Below are positions 8,147-16,100 of a DNA stretch of 31,786 bases, one piece after another (within the stretch, counting starts at the first letter, position 1; each line of letters begins with the position of its first letter). The notes beneath the pieces were generated by a model that searched no databases, had not been told where the DNA came from, and was given only the letters and a program-made list of their open reading frames with translations. Made by a program: the position numbers and the translations under genes. The DNA is from an uncultured Bacteroidales bacterium. Its GTDB lineage: Bacteria > Bacteroidota > Bacteroidia > Bacteroidales > Marinilabiliaceae. The stretch spans positions 1 to 31,786 of the forward strand of contig CAKUVM010000018.1 of NCBI GenBank assembly GCA_934699135.1. The letters are read 5' to 3'.

Positions 8147-9592
8147 CTAGCCCACGCTGCCCTCTAGCGATATGGCGAGCAGCTTCTGCGCCTCCACGGC
8201 GAACTCCATGGGCAACCTCTTGAGGACGTCTCTGGCGTAGCCGTTGATTATGAGGCCGACGGCCTCCTCCGTGGCTATGCCGCGCTGGTTGCAATAGAAA
8301 AGCTGATCCTCGCTTATCTTGCTCGTTGTGGCCTCATGCTCAATCTGCGCCGTGGGGTTGGCCACGTCGGCGTAGGGGAACGTGTGTGCGCCGCACTTGT
8401 CTCCCATCAGGAGGCTGTCGCACTGCGAGTAGTTTCGCGCCCCGTCTGCCGCCGCCGCCACTTTGACGAGGCCGCGGTAAGAGTTTTCGCTATGGCCGGC
8501 GGAGATGCCTTTGGATATGATGGTGCTGCGGGTGTCTCGCCCCAGGTGCACCATCTTGGTGCCGGTGTCGGCCTGCTGGTAATTGCCCGTCATGGCCACG
8601 GAGTAGAACTCGCCGACGGAGCCGTCTCCCTTGAGGACGCAAGATGGGTATTTCCACGTTATGGCGGAACCCGTCTCCACTTGCGTCCATGAGATTTTAG
8701 ACTTCTCGCCTCGGCACAGGGCCCTCTTGGTCACGAAGTTATATATGCCGCCCTTTCCATGTTTGTCTCCAGGGTACCAATTCTGCACGGTGGAGTATTT
8801 GACCTCGGCACGGTTCTCGGTGATGATCTCCACAATGGCCGCGTGGAGCTGGTTCTCGTCTCTCATAGGCGCGGTGCAGCCTTCGAGGTAGCTCACGTAG
8901 GCGTCGTCATCGGCCACGATGAGCGTACGCTCGAACTGGCCTGTGTTTTGGGCGTTTATCCGGAAATAGGTGGACAGCTCCATTGGGCATCGGACGCCCT
9001 TCGGGATGTAGACGAAAGAGCCGTCGGAGAAGACCGCGGAGTTGAGCGCGGCGAAGTAGTTGTCGGCATACGAGACGACCGTCCCGAGATATTTGCGCAC
9101 CAGATCGGGGTGTGACCTTATGGCCTCGCTTATGGAGCAGAATACTATCCCTTGCTTGGCCAAGGTATCCCTGTAGGTGGTGGAGACGCTCGTGGAGTCA
9201 AGCACAGCGTCTACGGCCACGCCGGCCAATTTTTTCTGCTCGTCAATGGGGATGCCGAGCTTGTCGAACGTCTTCTTGATCTCCGGGTCCACCTCATCGA
9301 GGCTGCCCGGCTGCTCGCGCTTTTTGGGAGCGGCGTAGTATATGATTTTTTGGAGGTCGATGGGCGGGACGCGGAGATGCGCCCAATGCGGCATCTTCAT
9401 TTTGAGGAGTTGGGCGTAGGCGCGCAGGCGGAAGTCCAACATCCACTGCGGCTCGCCCTTCTTTGCCGAGATGAGCCTCACGACATCTTCGCTCAGGCCT
9501 GGCTCAATGGTCTCTGTGTCAATGTTTGACGTAAAACCGTGTTCGTAGCCCTCGTCCGCAATCTCTTTAATTATCTCTTTGCTGTCTGCCAT
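8147..9592 (-). CDS. sufB: SufB, Fe-S cluster scaffold subunit
   Basis: SufB is the core scaffold subunit on which Fe-S clusters assemble. From the ATG at 9590-9592 the product is 481 aa, close to the usual 470-495. The C-terminal core shows MGDKCGAHTFPYADV, with Cys400 at the position of the cluster-related cysteine of E. coli SufB, then QIEHEATTSKISEDQLFYCN and QRGI. QNWYPGDKHGKGGIYNFVTK and GRDTRSTIISKGISAG are also classic SufB stretches. A GTG five codons upstream (9605-9607) is open but less likely as a start. It is the first gene of the sufBCDS operon, with a candidate promoter about 80 bases upstream. A GC-rich 10-base palindrome, GGGCGCGCCC (9608-9617), lies in its leader close to the start codon. 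Confidence 0.97.
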   Translation of the reverse strand: MADSKEIIKEIADEGYEHGFTSNIDTETIEPGLSEDVVRLISAKKGEPQWMLDFRLRAYAQLLKMKMPHWAHLRVPPIDLQKIIYYAAPKKREQPGSLDEVDPEIKKTFDKLGIPIDEQKKLAGVAVDAVLDSTSVSTTYRDTLAKQGIVFCSISEAIRSHPDLVRKYLGTVVSYADNYFAALNSAVFSDGSFVYIPKGVRCPMELSTYFRINAQNTGQFERTLIVADDDAYVSYLEGCTAPMRDENQLHAAIVEIITENRAEVKYSTVQNWYPGDKHGKGGIYNFVTKRALCRGEKSKISWTQVETGSAITWKYPSCVLKGDGSVGEFYSVAMTGNYQQADTGTKMVHLGRDTRSTIISKGISAGHSENSYRGLVKVAAAADGARNYSQCDSLLMGDKCGAHTFPYADVANPTAQIEHEATTSKISEDQLFYCNQRGIATEEAVGLIINGYARDVLKRLPMEFAVEAQKLLAISLEGSVG

Positions 9593-9671
9593 AACTGTAA
9601 AGGACACGGGCGCGCCCGCAGGGGGGCAACCCTCCGCGAAGATAACACTCCGCCGCTCTTTTTCCTACGCG

Positions 9672-9679
9672 CAAATATA
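9672..9679 (-). promoter_or_regulatory. Candidate suf operon promoter (-7 box)
   Basis: Read on the minus strand this is TATATTTG, an exact match to the Bacteroidota -7 consensus TAnnTTTG. It lies about 80 bases upstream of the sufB ATG, giving a leader of roughly 75 bases. A matching -33 TTTG at the usual spacing is not seen; the nearest, TTTTG at 9708-9712, is about 28 bases away, which is long. The box is therefore plausible but unproven. Confidence 0.5.
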
Positions 9680-9707
9680 AAAGAGCATTAACGGGCGGGC
9701 ATTGTGC

Positions 9708-9764
9708 CAAAACACGGCAAAGAGGCGGCCGTGACGGCCACGGCGCTGTCAAAACGCGGCAGAG
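9708..9764. repeat. Imperfect 15-base direct repeat flanking a palindrome, between sufB and the WYL gene
   Basis: CAAAACACGGCAAAG at 9708-9722 and CAAAACGCGGCAGAG at 9750-9764 match at 13 of 15 positions and start 42 bases apart, about four helical turns. Between them GGCCGTGACGGCC (9727-9739) is an inverted repeat with 6-base arms around one central base. The arrangement lies between divergent genes and could be an operator for the WYL regulator, sufB control, or both. This is inference; no known site is matched. Confidence 0.35.
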
Positions 9765-9849
9765 CGCAGGCACCAAATGAACAAAAAGCCCCAAAGAAGC
9801 AAGAAAAAAAACGACGCGGAGGCCGCATGGCGCAGGGAAAAGGAAAACT

Positions 9850-10830
9850 ATGATTATACTCGCGACAAAGCTAACTAAACTGTTTCCAAGAATGCGAAGC
9901 TATCTATTTGGCCGCTACGCTTGGCTGGCCATTTTTATCAGAGACCATAAGAACGTTCGCCTGACCGACATTGACGCGGCATGGCGAGCCAACAAGATGC
10001 TCAACCCCGCGGGTGATCCGCTACCTATGAGGACGTTTCACCGTCACAGAGCCGCCATTCACGATGTCTTCGGTATTGACATTGAGTGCGACACATCTAC
10101 CGACACTTACAGAATTGCCGAAACGAGCGACGGCGACGCCCGCGACATGCTGCTGGATGCCTACGCCTCTCTTTTTTCTGCAAGAGAGAAGGAGCTTGAG
10201 GGGCGGATAATTTTTGAAGACGCGCCCAGAGGGCGGCAGTGGCTGACGCTGTTCACCGAGGCGATGCGCACACGCAAGGTGCTTAAAGTGACCTACTTCG
10301 ACCTTTCGGAAGACATCCCCCTCCAAACCTACATTGAGCCATATTGCGTCAAAGCCCACAAGGGGTTCTGGTATGCCGTGGCGCGCAACCAGATGAGGGG
10401 GAACGTCTGCACCTACGACTTGTCCCAGATAGCCAACATAGAGGCGACAGACGAAAACTATTATATGGACACAGACTTCGACCCTAAGAGCTATTTTCGT
10501 GACTGCTATGGGATTGAGGTCACGGCAGACAGTGTGCAGAGAGTGGTCATCTGCTCTTTTGGCAGCACAACCACTTTGCTTCGCCACCATAAGCTCCACC
10601 CATCGCAGGTTGAGCTCCGACGCGATGACTCGGACTGGACACGGGGGCGGACTCGCTTTGAGCTTCACCTGCGCATCACGCAAGAGCTGGTGAGAGGCCT
10701 GCTGCCCTATGGAGACAAAATCCAAGTCCTTGAGCCACAATTCCTAATTGACAGGATAAGCCACGTGGCGCACAAGATGGCCAAGATATATGATCTGCCG
10801 CAAGAGCAGCCTGCGGACGTCAATCCTTGA
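9850..10830 (+). CDS. WYL-domain transcriptional regulator
   Basis: This is a probable DNA-binding regulator of 326 aa. Residues about 40-95 look like a winged-helix region (LPMRTFHRHRAAIHDVFGID followed by IEC and YRIAE). Residues about 135-210 form a WYL domain, with the core KAHKGFWYAVARN and the preceding PLQTYIEPYCVK; WYL domains bind nucleotides or other ligands and tune the DNA-binding part. A typical C-terminal extension follows. The ATG at 9850-9852 has a weak purine-rich AAAAGGAAAAC before it; an internal ATG at 9892 is a possible alternative. It is the only plus-strand gene, divergent from sufB across 257 bases, and its last 11 bases overlap the convergent SUMF-fold gene. Its targets are unknown; suf, the adhesin locus or an SOS-type role are all open. 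Confidence 0.88.
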   Translation: MIILATKLTKLFPRMRSYLFGRYAWLAIFIRDHKNVRLTDIDAAWRANKMLNPAGDPLPMRTFHRHRAAIHDVFGIDIECDTSTDTYRIAETSDGDARDMLLDAYASLFSAREKELEGRIIFEDAPRGRQWLTLFTEAMRTRKVLKVTYFDLSEDIPLQTYIEPYCVKAHKGFWYAVARNQMRGNVCTYDLSQIANIEATDENYYMDTDFDPKSYFRDCYGIEVTADSVQRVVICSFGSTTTLLRHHKLHPSQVELRRDDSDWTRGRTRFELHLRITQELVRGLLPYGDKIQVLEPQFLIDRISHVAHKMAKIYDLPQEQPADVNP

Positions 10831-11752
10831 CAAGACGACCAGAGAGGTCAGTAAGCCTCCCGTCCACACCACGGATCAGCAGGCTCCCGCCTCTCTGGAC
10901 GAGGGACGCGCGGGTTCTGCCGCGCACCGGCACATCTTCGATGCCCGATGCCGCGCCTTGCGGCAGGTTGATCACCAGCCTCACGCCGTAATATGAAGCC
11001 CCAATATTCTCTGGCGAGTTCAGCCTTTTGGAGACGGATACGAGGTCGGCGTAGCGCGACGCTACACTGCCTCCCCGCAGCACCCTGCGAAGGTAGCTGA
11101 CCGTGGCATCTGTGGCATAGCTGTCTGTGTAATAGCTACATGTCCACTCCTCCACATTGCCAGACATGTCATACAGCCCAAGTGAGTTTGGCCGCTTTTG
11201 CCCGACTCGAGCGGGATCTGTCGTCAGCCCGCCCCATTGCGCCACGTCATCCGGGCTGGCCCCACCGGAATATATGTAGCCATCATGATTGGCTCCTCCC
11301 CGGGCGGCATATTCCCACTGCTGCTCCGTGGGCAACGCGAAAGCAGCCCCTTGGGGCAACTGACTAGAGAGCAGGCCATTCGCAAGTATGACGAAATAGT
11401 CGGCGTCTGACCACTTCACGCCACCTTGCGCCACCGTGGCAGAATCTTCACCAACGTAGCCACCCATGACGGCAACCCACACCTCACGCGTCAGCTCAAA
11501 GCGAGCCATATAGAAGGTCGGGACGTTCACCTCATGAACCGGGCCTTCGTCATTGTATAGCGCTGCTGCATCTGGATTATAATTGGGCTTTTGAGGGTCG
11601 TCTCTCTGCGAACCCATGAGGAACGAGCCGCCCTCGACGCGCAGCATCTCAAAAGTCTCCCCCATAGGCAGCCGAAACGTCAAGCTCTGCTGGGCGGCAG
11701 AGCCGGCGGCGCAAACCGACAAAAGCAGCGCAATGTGGAAACGTAGTCTCAT
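10820..11752 (-). CDS. Exported SUMF/FGE-fold protein, possibly with a cut-short T9SS tail
   Basis: The product is 310 aa from the ATG at 11750-11752. MRLRFHIALLLSVCAAGSA is a signal peptide with likely cleavage near SAA/QQ; the cysteine does not sit in a good lipobox. Residues about 35-260 are a formylglycine-generating-enzyme-like (SUMF1) fold: GGSFLMGS, EVNVPTFYMARFELTREVWV, ALPTEQQWEYAARGG, NSLGLYDMSGNVEEW, RRVLRGGS and YYGVRLVI. After the signal peptide the only visible Cys is in EEWTCSYY, so the Cys pair of true sulfatase activators is absent and an enzymatic role is unlikely. GldJ and GldK of gliding bacteria share this fold, which fits the neighbouring T9SS genes, but this is a smaller protein. 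The tail (GIEDV, then GGSLLIRGVDG and LTDLSGRLVKD) resembles the first half of a T9SS type A sorting domain and then stops. Confidence 0.82.
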   Translation of the reverse strand: MRLRFHIALLLSVCAAGSAAQQSLTFRLPMGETFEMLRVEGGSFLMGSQRDDPQKPNYNPDAAALYNDEGPVHEVNVPTFYMARFELTREVWVAVMGGYVGEDSATVAQGGVKWSDADYFVILANGLLSSQLPQGAAFALPTEQQWEYAARGGANHDGYIYSGGASPDDVAQWGGLTTDPARVGQKRPNSLGLYDMSGNVEEWTCSYYTDSYATDATVSYLRRVLRGGSVASRYADLVSVSKRLNSPENIGASYYGVRLVINLPQGAASGIEDVPVRGRTRASLVQRGGSLLIRGVDGRLTDLSGRLVKD

Positions 11753-11776
11753 ATTTAGCATAGGCACATAAAAAAG

Positions 11777-11813
11777 AATGGCGACTTGCCGTATGATACG
11801 GCAAGTCGCCATT
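11777..11813 (-). terminator. Strong intrinsic terminator after sprF
   Basis: A perfect 17-base inverted repeat (AATGGCGACTTGCCGTA at 11777-11793, complement at 11797-11813) with a three-base loop. On the minus strand it is followed by C and six T residues (11770-11775). It starts 18 bases past the sprF stop codon and ends only about 18 bases before the SUMF-fold gene's ATG, so it separates the two co-directional genes. Confidence 0.92.
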
Positions 11814-11831
11814 TGATGTTTCGCAGACTCA

Positions 11832-12944
11832 TTATCTTCTGAGTCCCCTGCGGGCGCGAGCCTTTCGTTGGCCGCTGCCAGAGTAACTGTAGCCCATGAT
11901 GGGTTCGGAACAGGGGACAGGCTTCTTCTTGTAGCTTCGCCTTTTCACATCATCGGGAATTAGCCTGTAGATGAGTGAAGCCTCGTGAGCCCCGTCTCCA
12001 AACGAGCTGAAGTCTGAGATGGTGAGGTCATAGCTGTAGCCCAGTCGGAGCGGGCCAATGTTGACTCCCAGGTTGGGGATGACGGCATCGGTGTTGCTCA
12101 CCTCGCCGGCCACCTTGAAGAAGAGTCCACGATAGCTCACGCCCACCTCAATTGGGTAGTAATACCACGAGACTCCAAGCTCCAGCTGATTAAACTGGTA
12201 CTGATGCTTATAGTTTGCCGAGATGGTGATGGTCTTGGGCTCCGTGCCTCGGTAGCTATCCTCATACGTTATGCGATAGCCGCCAAAGACAGTGGTCTTG
12301 AGGCCTATCTTGTCTTTGGAGTCGGTGAAGGACATATCTGGCTGGAGCATATGGTTGAACGTCACACCACCCCACCAATCGTCAGTATATACCATGACGG
12401 AGGCAGAGGCGTCGAACCTAGAGACCCGGGTTCGCTCAATGTCGAGGCTAGAGCCGAAACCGCCCGGCGTTATGGTGCCGTCACTAGAGATGTCGGTCCA
12501 CGTGATGAGCTTGTTGCGATCGACCGACCTGTTCTTGAAGTCGAAAGATATGCCCGGCCTGACGAAGATCTCTTTGGTGACGGCGAACTCGTAGGCGTAG
12601 AGCAGGCTGATAAGGTGATCCATCAAGATGCCCTTGCCCGCGTTGTCGCAGACCCACATAAGGCCGAGTCCGCTGTTGAAGCGGTTGAAGAAGTAGTCGG
12701 CGGAGAAGGCGTAATCTTGATACGCGCTGCCTATGCCCGGCCACTGGTTACGGTAGTTGAACGCGAAACGCGTGCCGTTGGTCAGTCCCGTGAACGAGGG
12801 GCTGATATAGAGGGGGGCCTGATAGCTCTGGGAGAAGGAGGCGTCTTGCGCCAAGACGTTTGTTTGGAACGTCATGAGCGTCATCACGCCCGCCATGAGC
12901 GTCCGCAGAACAGCCCGCCGCGTTATGTTCTTCAAATACTTCAT
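11832..12944 (-). CDS. sprF: PorP/SprF family type IX secretion outer-membrane protein
   Basis: The product is 370 aa. A signal peptide (basic MKYLKNITRRAVLR, then LMAGVMTLMTFQTNVLAQ) leads into DASFSQSYQAPLYISPSFTG, the hallmark start of PorP/SprF proteins. NGTRFAFNYRNQWPGIGSAYQ and FNRFNSGLGLMWVCDNAGKG follow, and the rest alternates short amphipathic strands, as in an outer-membrane beta barrel. The tail is basic (YKKKP, then RKARARRGLRR). In Flavobacterium johnsoniae SprF is needed to export the adhesin SprB, and SprF-like proteins go with cargo carrying type B sorting domains. Here the gene lies 238 bases downstream of exactly such a giant gene, so I infer it serves that protein. A strong terminator follows. 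The family is clear; the symbol reflects context. Confidence 0.93.
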   Translation of the reverse strand: MKYLKNITRRAVLRTLMAGVMTLMTFQTNVLAQDASFSQSYQAPLYISPSFTGLTNGTRFAFNYRNQWPGIGSAYQDYAFSADYFFNRFNSGLGLMWVCDNAGKGILMDHLISLLYAYEFAVTKEIFVRPGISFDFKNRSVDRNKLITWTDISSDGTITPGGFGSSLDIERTRVSRFDASASVMVYTDDWWGGVTFNHMLQPDMSFTDSKDKIGLKTTVFGGYRITYEDSYRGTEPKTITISANYKHQYQFNQLELGVSWYYYPIEVGVSYRGLFFKVAGEVSNTDAVIPNLGVNIGPLRLGYSYDLTISDFSSFGDGAHEASLIYRLIPDDVKRRSYKKKPVPCSEPIMGYSYSGSGQRKARARRGLRR

Positions 12945-13038
12945 CGTCTCTGCTTTCGGGGGCGGATGCCGCGCTGCGCGCTACTCTCCGTCGTGAGACC
13001 CGTTGATGTGCGTCTGTGACAGGTGGCGCCGCCGAGCC

Positions 13039-13060
13039 GGTGGGAGCCGTTTAGCCCACC
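13039..13060. other. Hairpin in the giant gene-sprF spacer
   Basis: GGTGGG at 13039-13044 pairs with CCCACC at 13055-13060 around a 10-base loop. No T-tract follows on the minus strand, so it is not a standard terminator. It would lie in the untranslated leader of sprF if the two genes are co-transcribed. Confidence 0.4.
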
Positions 13061-13095
13061 CCGCGGAGGCGGAGACCCGTTTTAGCCGAGCCGCC

Positions 13096-13111
13096 GCCCC
13101 CGCTTGGGGGC
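13096..13111. other. GC hairpin with tetraloop in the giant gene-sprF spacer
   Basis: GCCCCC (13096-13101) and GGGGGC (13106-13111) form a perfect 6-pair stem around a four-base loop. It is very stable for its size but has no T-rich tail on either strand. It may be a transcript-processing or stability element between the two genes. Confidence 0.4.
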
Positions 13112-13156
13112 ATTCCTATCTTTATTCGACTTTCCTAATAAAATTGTTTCGTCAGA

Positions 13157-13174
13157 GGCGGCGTTTCTGCCGCC
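13157..13174 (-). terminator. Possible weak terminator after the giant adhesin gene
   Basis: GGCGGC (13157-13162) and GCCGCC (13169-13174) form a perfect stem 8 bases past the stop codon of the giant gene. On the minus strand it is followed by TCTGACGAAACAATTTTATT, so the T-rich part is displaced by about 12 bases. It may be a leaky terminator or a 3'-end stabilising hairpin that lowers read-through into sprF. Confidence 0.45.
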
Positions 13175-13182
13175 ATAGCCGG

Positions 13183-16100
13183 CTATCTGATCACGAACAC
13201 TTGGCCGGACTTGGTGTATTCCTTGCCGCTCAAGAAGCGACCCTTGGCCACCCAGGTGTAGATGCCCTCCGGCACGATGGTGCCATTGAAGCGTCCGTCC
13301 CAACCGGTGTTTATGTCGTTGGTCTCGAAGACCAGCTGACCCCAGCGGTTGAAGAGCTGCATCCTGAATGTCTCGACATCTTGGTATACGGGTCGGAACG
13401 TGGCGTTGACGCCGTAGATACTGTTGATGCCGGAGACATCGGCCCTCGGCGCGAATGTGTTCGGGAAGATTATGAAGCCTCCCCTACGCGCCTCGATGAA
13501 GCTCTCCTTGACAGTGTCCGCCTCGCAGCCATGCTCGTTCCAAACCTTGAGACTGATGGTGTAGAAGCCCTCATTCTTGTAGGTGTAGAGCGGGTTCTTT
13601 TCCGTGGACGTTGTGCCGTCGCCGAGATTCCAGAGGAACTCTGTGGCCCCGGTGCTCCTGTTGATGAAGTGAACCTTGTCCTCGGGGATGTAGACCAGCT
13701 GAGGCGCGGCGTCGAAGCTTGCCACAGGGTGGTCATAGACCGTGATGTAGACCGCAGTGTCGCTAGAGAGGCCGTCAGGACCCGGGACGTTGAGCCTTAC
13801 CTCGTAGTTGCCAGGCAGCTGGAAAGTATGGCTCGGGTTGCGGATGGTGGACGTGGTGCCGTCGCCGAAGTCCCAATTGTACTTGGAGGCGTTGAGGCTG
13901 GCGTCTGTGAACCTGACAGTGAGCGGGAAACATCCCTCCTCATAGTCTACCGAGAAGCTTGCGGAAGGCACAATCTTGTAGGTGATGGAGACCTCGTCAT
14001 ATACCTTGCAGTCTTGCGTCTCGATGATCCAGCGGAAGGTGTTGACACCTCGGCGCAGGCCGTAGACATAGGTGTTGAACTTGGTCGAATCCTCAAACTC
14101 GATCTTGGTGCCGCCGTAGCTGCTGTTGTCGGGGTTGCCGAGAACAGTCCAGTAGCCATTGAGGCGGCCAGGGTTACCGGCGTTGAGCTGGTAGGTGTCT
14201 GAGTAGGTGACGTCGTTCTCGCCCGCATACGGGTCGGCCTTTTGGCTGTAGACGACCACGTCGCTGTCTGTCGAGCAGTCGAGGTAGCTTACCGTCCAGC
14301 GGAGGATATTCTCACCGTAGGAGAGGTTGACCACCTGGGTGTGGGCATCGGCAGTGTCGAGGATCTCGCCCTCGCCCTGGATGATTCTCCAGTGGCCCGT
14401 GCCATACTTAGGAACGTTGGCGTTCATGACAGTATGGTCAAGGCAAATGGTCTGGTTCTCACCGGCCACGGCCTGGTCAGGAATCCTGAAGTTGATGGTG
14501 ACGGAGTCTCGGCTAGAGCACTTGTACTCTTTGCCAAGGAGGACGCCGTTGTTCTCAATGACCCAGTGGAACACGTTGTCACCAAAGATGAGGTTGGAGA
14601 CAGTGGCGTGCGGGTCTTCAGGATCGGAGAACGAGGTCTTCTCGGTCCCGTCACCGCCGATGGTGGAGTAGTTACCGGAGGCCACCTCCCAGTGTCCCTT
14701 ACCAATGATGGGCTTGTTGGCATTGAGAGTCCACTCGGTCTCGCAGACGGGCACGTCAGGCCCGGCGTTGGCCTCGGTCGTCTTCATGTTGTGCACATGG
14801 AGGATTGCCGACTTGCCGCACTTGCCGTTGACGGAGACAGTCCACTTGAACTGCGTCTCGCCATAGGCAAGGTTGGAGACCTTGCTGTCATGAGCGTAGG
14901 GGTCGGCTATCTTGCCGCCGCCCTTGCCATCGATGGTCCAGAGACCCTTGCCGTAGGTGGGCTTGACCGCCGTTAGCTCGAACTCGTCATCGCAGACAAC
15001 CATATCGTCTGACCCAATCTCCGGGTCGCTCGGGTTGAGGTTGTGGATGACCACATCGTCAGAGAGCGTACAGGTGATGGTGCGGATGACGTAGGCGCTG
15101 TCGCTCACACCATCGTATGTGCGGAGCATGACTGGGACAGCGTTGCGCTTCTCAACGACCCAACGGAACGTGTTGTCGCCCTTTCCAACCTTGACTTTGG
15201 CAATGGGGTTGAACATGCTGTTCTCGACGGCCTTTGCCTGCTCGTTGGTCTTGTCGGAGTACCAGACGCGCGCCGGGGCGTCGGCCGGTATGTCTTGCTC
15301 AATCTTGTCCTTCTGCTCCTTGGTCCACTTCTCTTTCTCGGCCTCGTTGAGCAGCCAGCGGTTGTCAACGTATGCCACAGTGTCCTCATCCCAGTTGGCG
15401 GAGCCGGACATAGTGAGCCAGTGGCCGACACCGAGCTCAGGAGCATGCGCGCCAAGCACTACCTTGTCCTCATCGGGGCCGGACTGTACGCAGATATCCT
15501 GCGGGTCTCCCGCATGCGGGGTGCTTGGGTTGCCGTTGTAGATCTTGACCTCGTCATAGGTCGGGCAGTCCTTGTAGGTCACCGTCCAACGGAGGATGTT
15601 GGAGCCGTTGGCAAGACCCGTGATCTTCGATGTCGGGTTGTTCTTGTCAGCGAACGTTCCGGCACTGGCCGCGCCAATGATGGACCACTCACCAACACCT
15701 GCTCCTGGCGAAGAAGCCTTGAGGTTGTACTCGTTGCGGCAAACGAGGTCGTCGTCGCCGGCATCGGACTTGATGGTGTTGTTGTAGACCGTGGTTGAGG
15801 CGTAGTCCACGCAAGTGAACGATCCGTTGTAAGTCCTGCGGACAACCCAGTTGAACCTGTTGCCCTTGACGTTGAACGGAATGTCCGTGACACGCGTGGT
15901 GGAGCTGCTCGGGCTAATGATGTTGCCCGCGCCCTCGGCCACCTGCCATTCGCCATACTCGTAGAGGTTTGTGGCCTTGTCGAACGTGGCGAGCGGGCTT
16001 GCCGTGAGGACGGTCTCGCTCTCGTTACACAACGTCTGCTCATCGCCAATGATGTTGGCCTCGGTAGGACGGTTGTTGAGGACGACCACCGTATCGGTAG

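Noticed and set aside
10900..11750. SUMF-fold gene as a formylglycine-generating enzyme
   Set aside because: The required cysteines are missing and no sulfatase gene is nearby.
11753..11812. Longer start for the SUMF-fold protein at 11812
   Set aside because: This start lies inside the terminator hairpin, and the extra residues would precede an otherwise good signal peptide.
13003..14202. Plus-strand open frame of about 400 codons; similar ones at 26482-27684, 29683-30855 and 20707-21756
   Set aside because: All lie antisense to the giant adhesin gene. The long frames come from the skewed codon use and low stop frequency on the reverse strand. None shows a motif.
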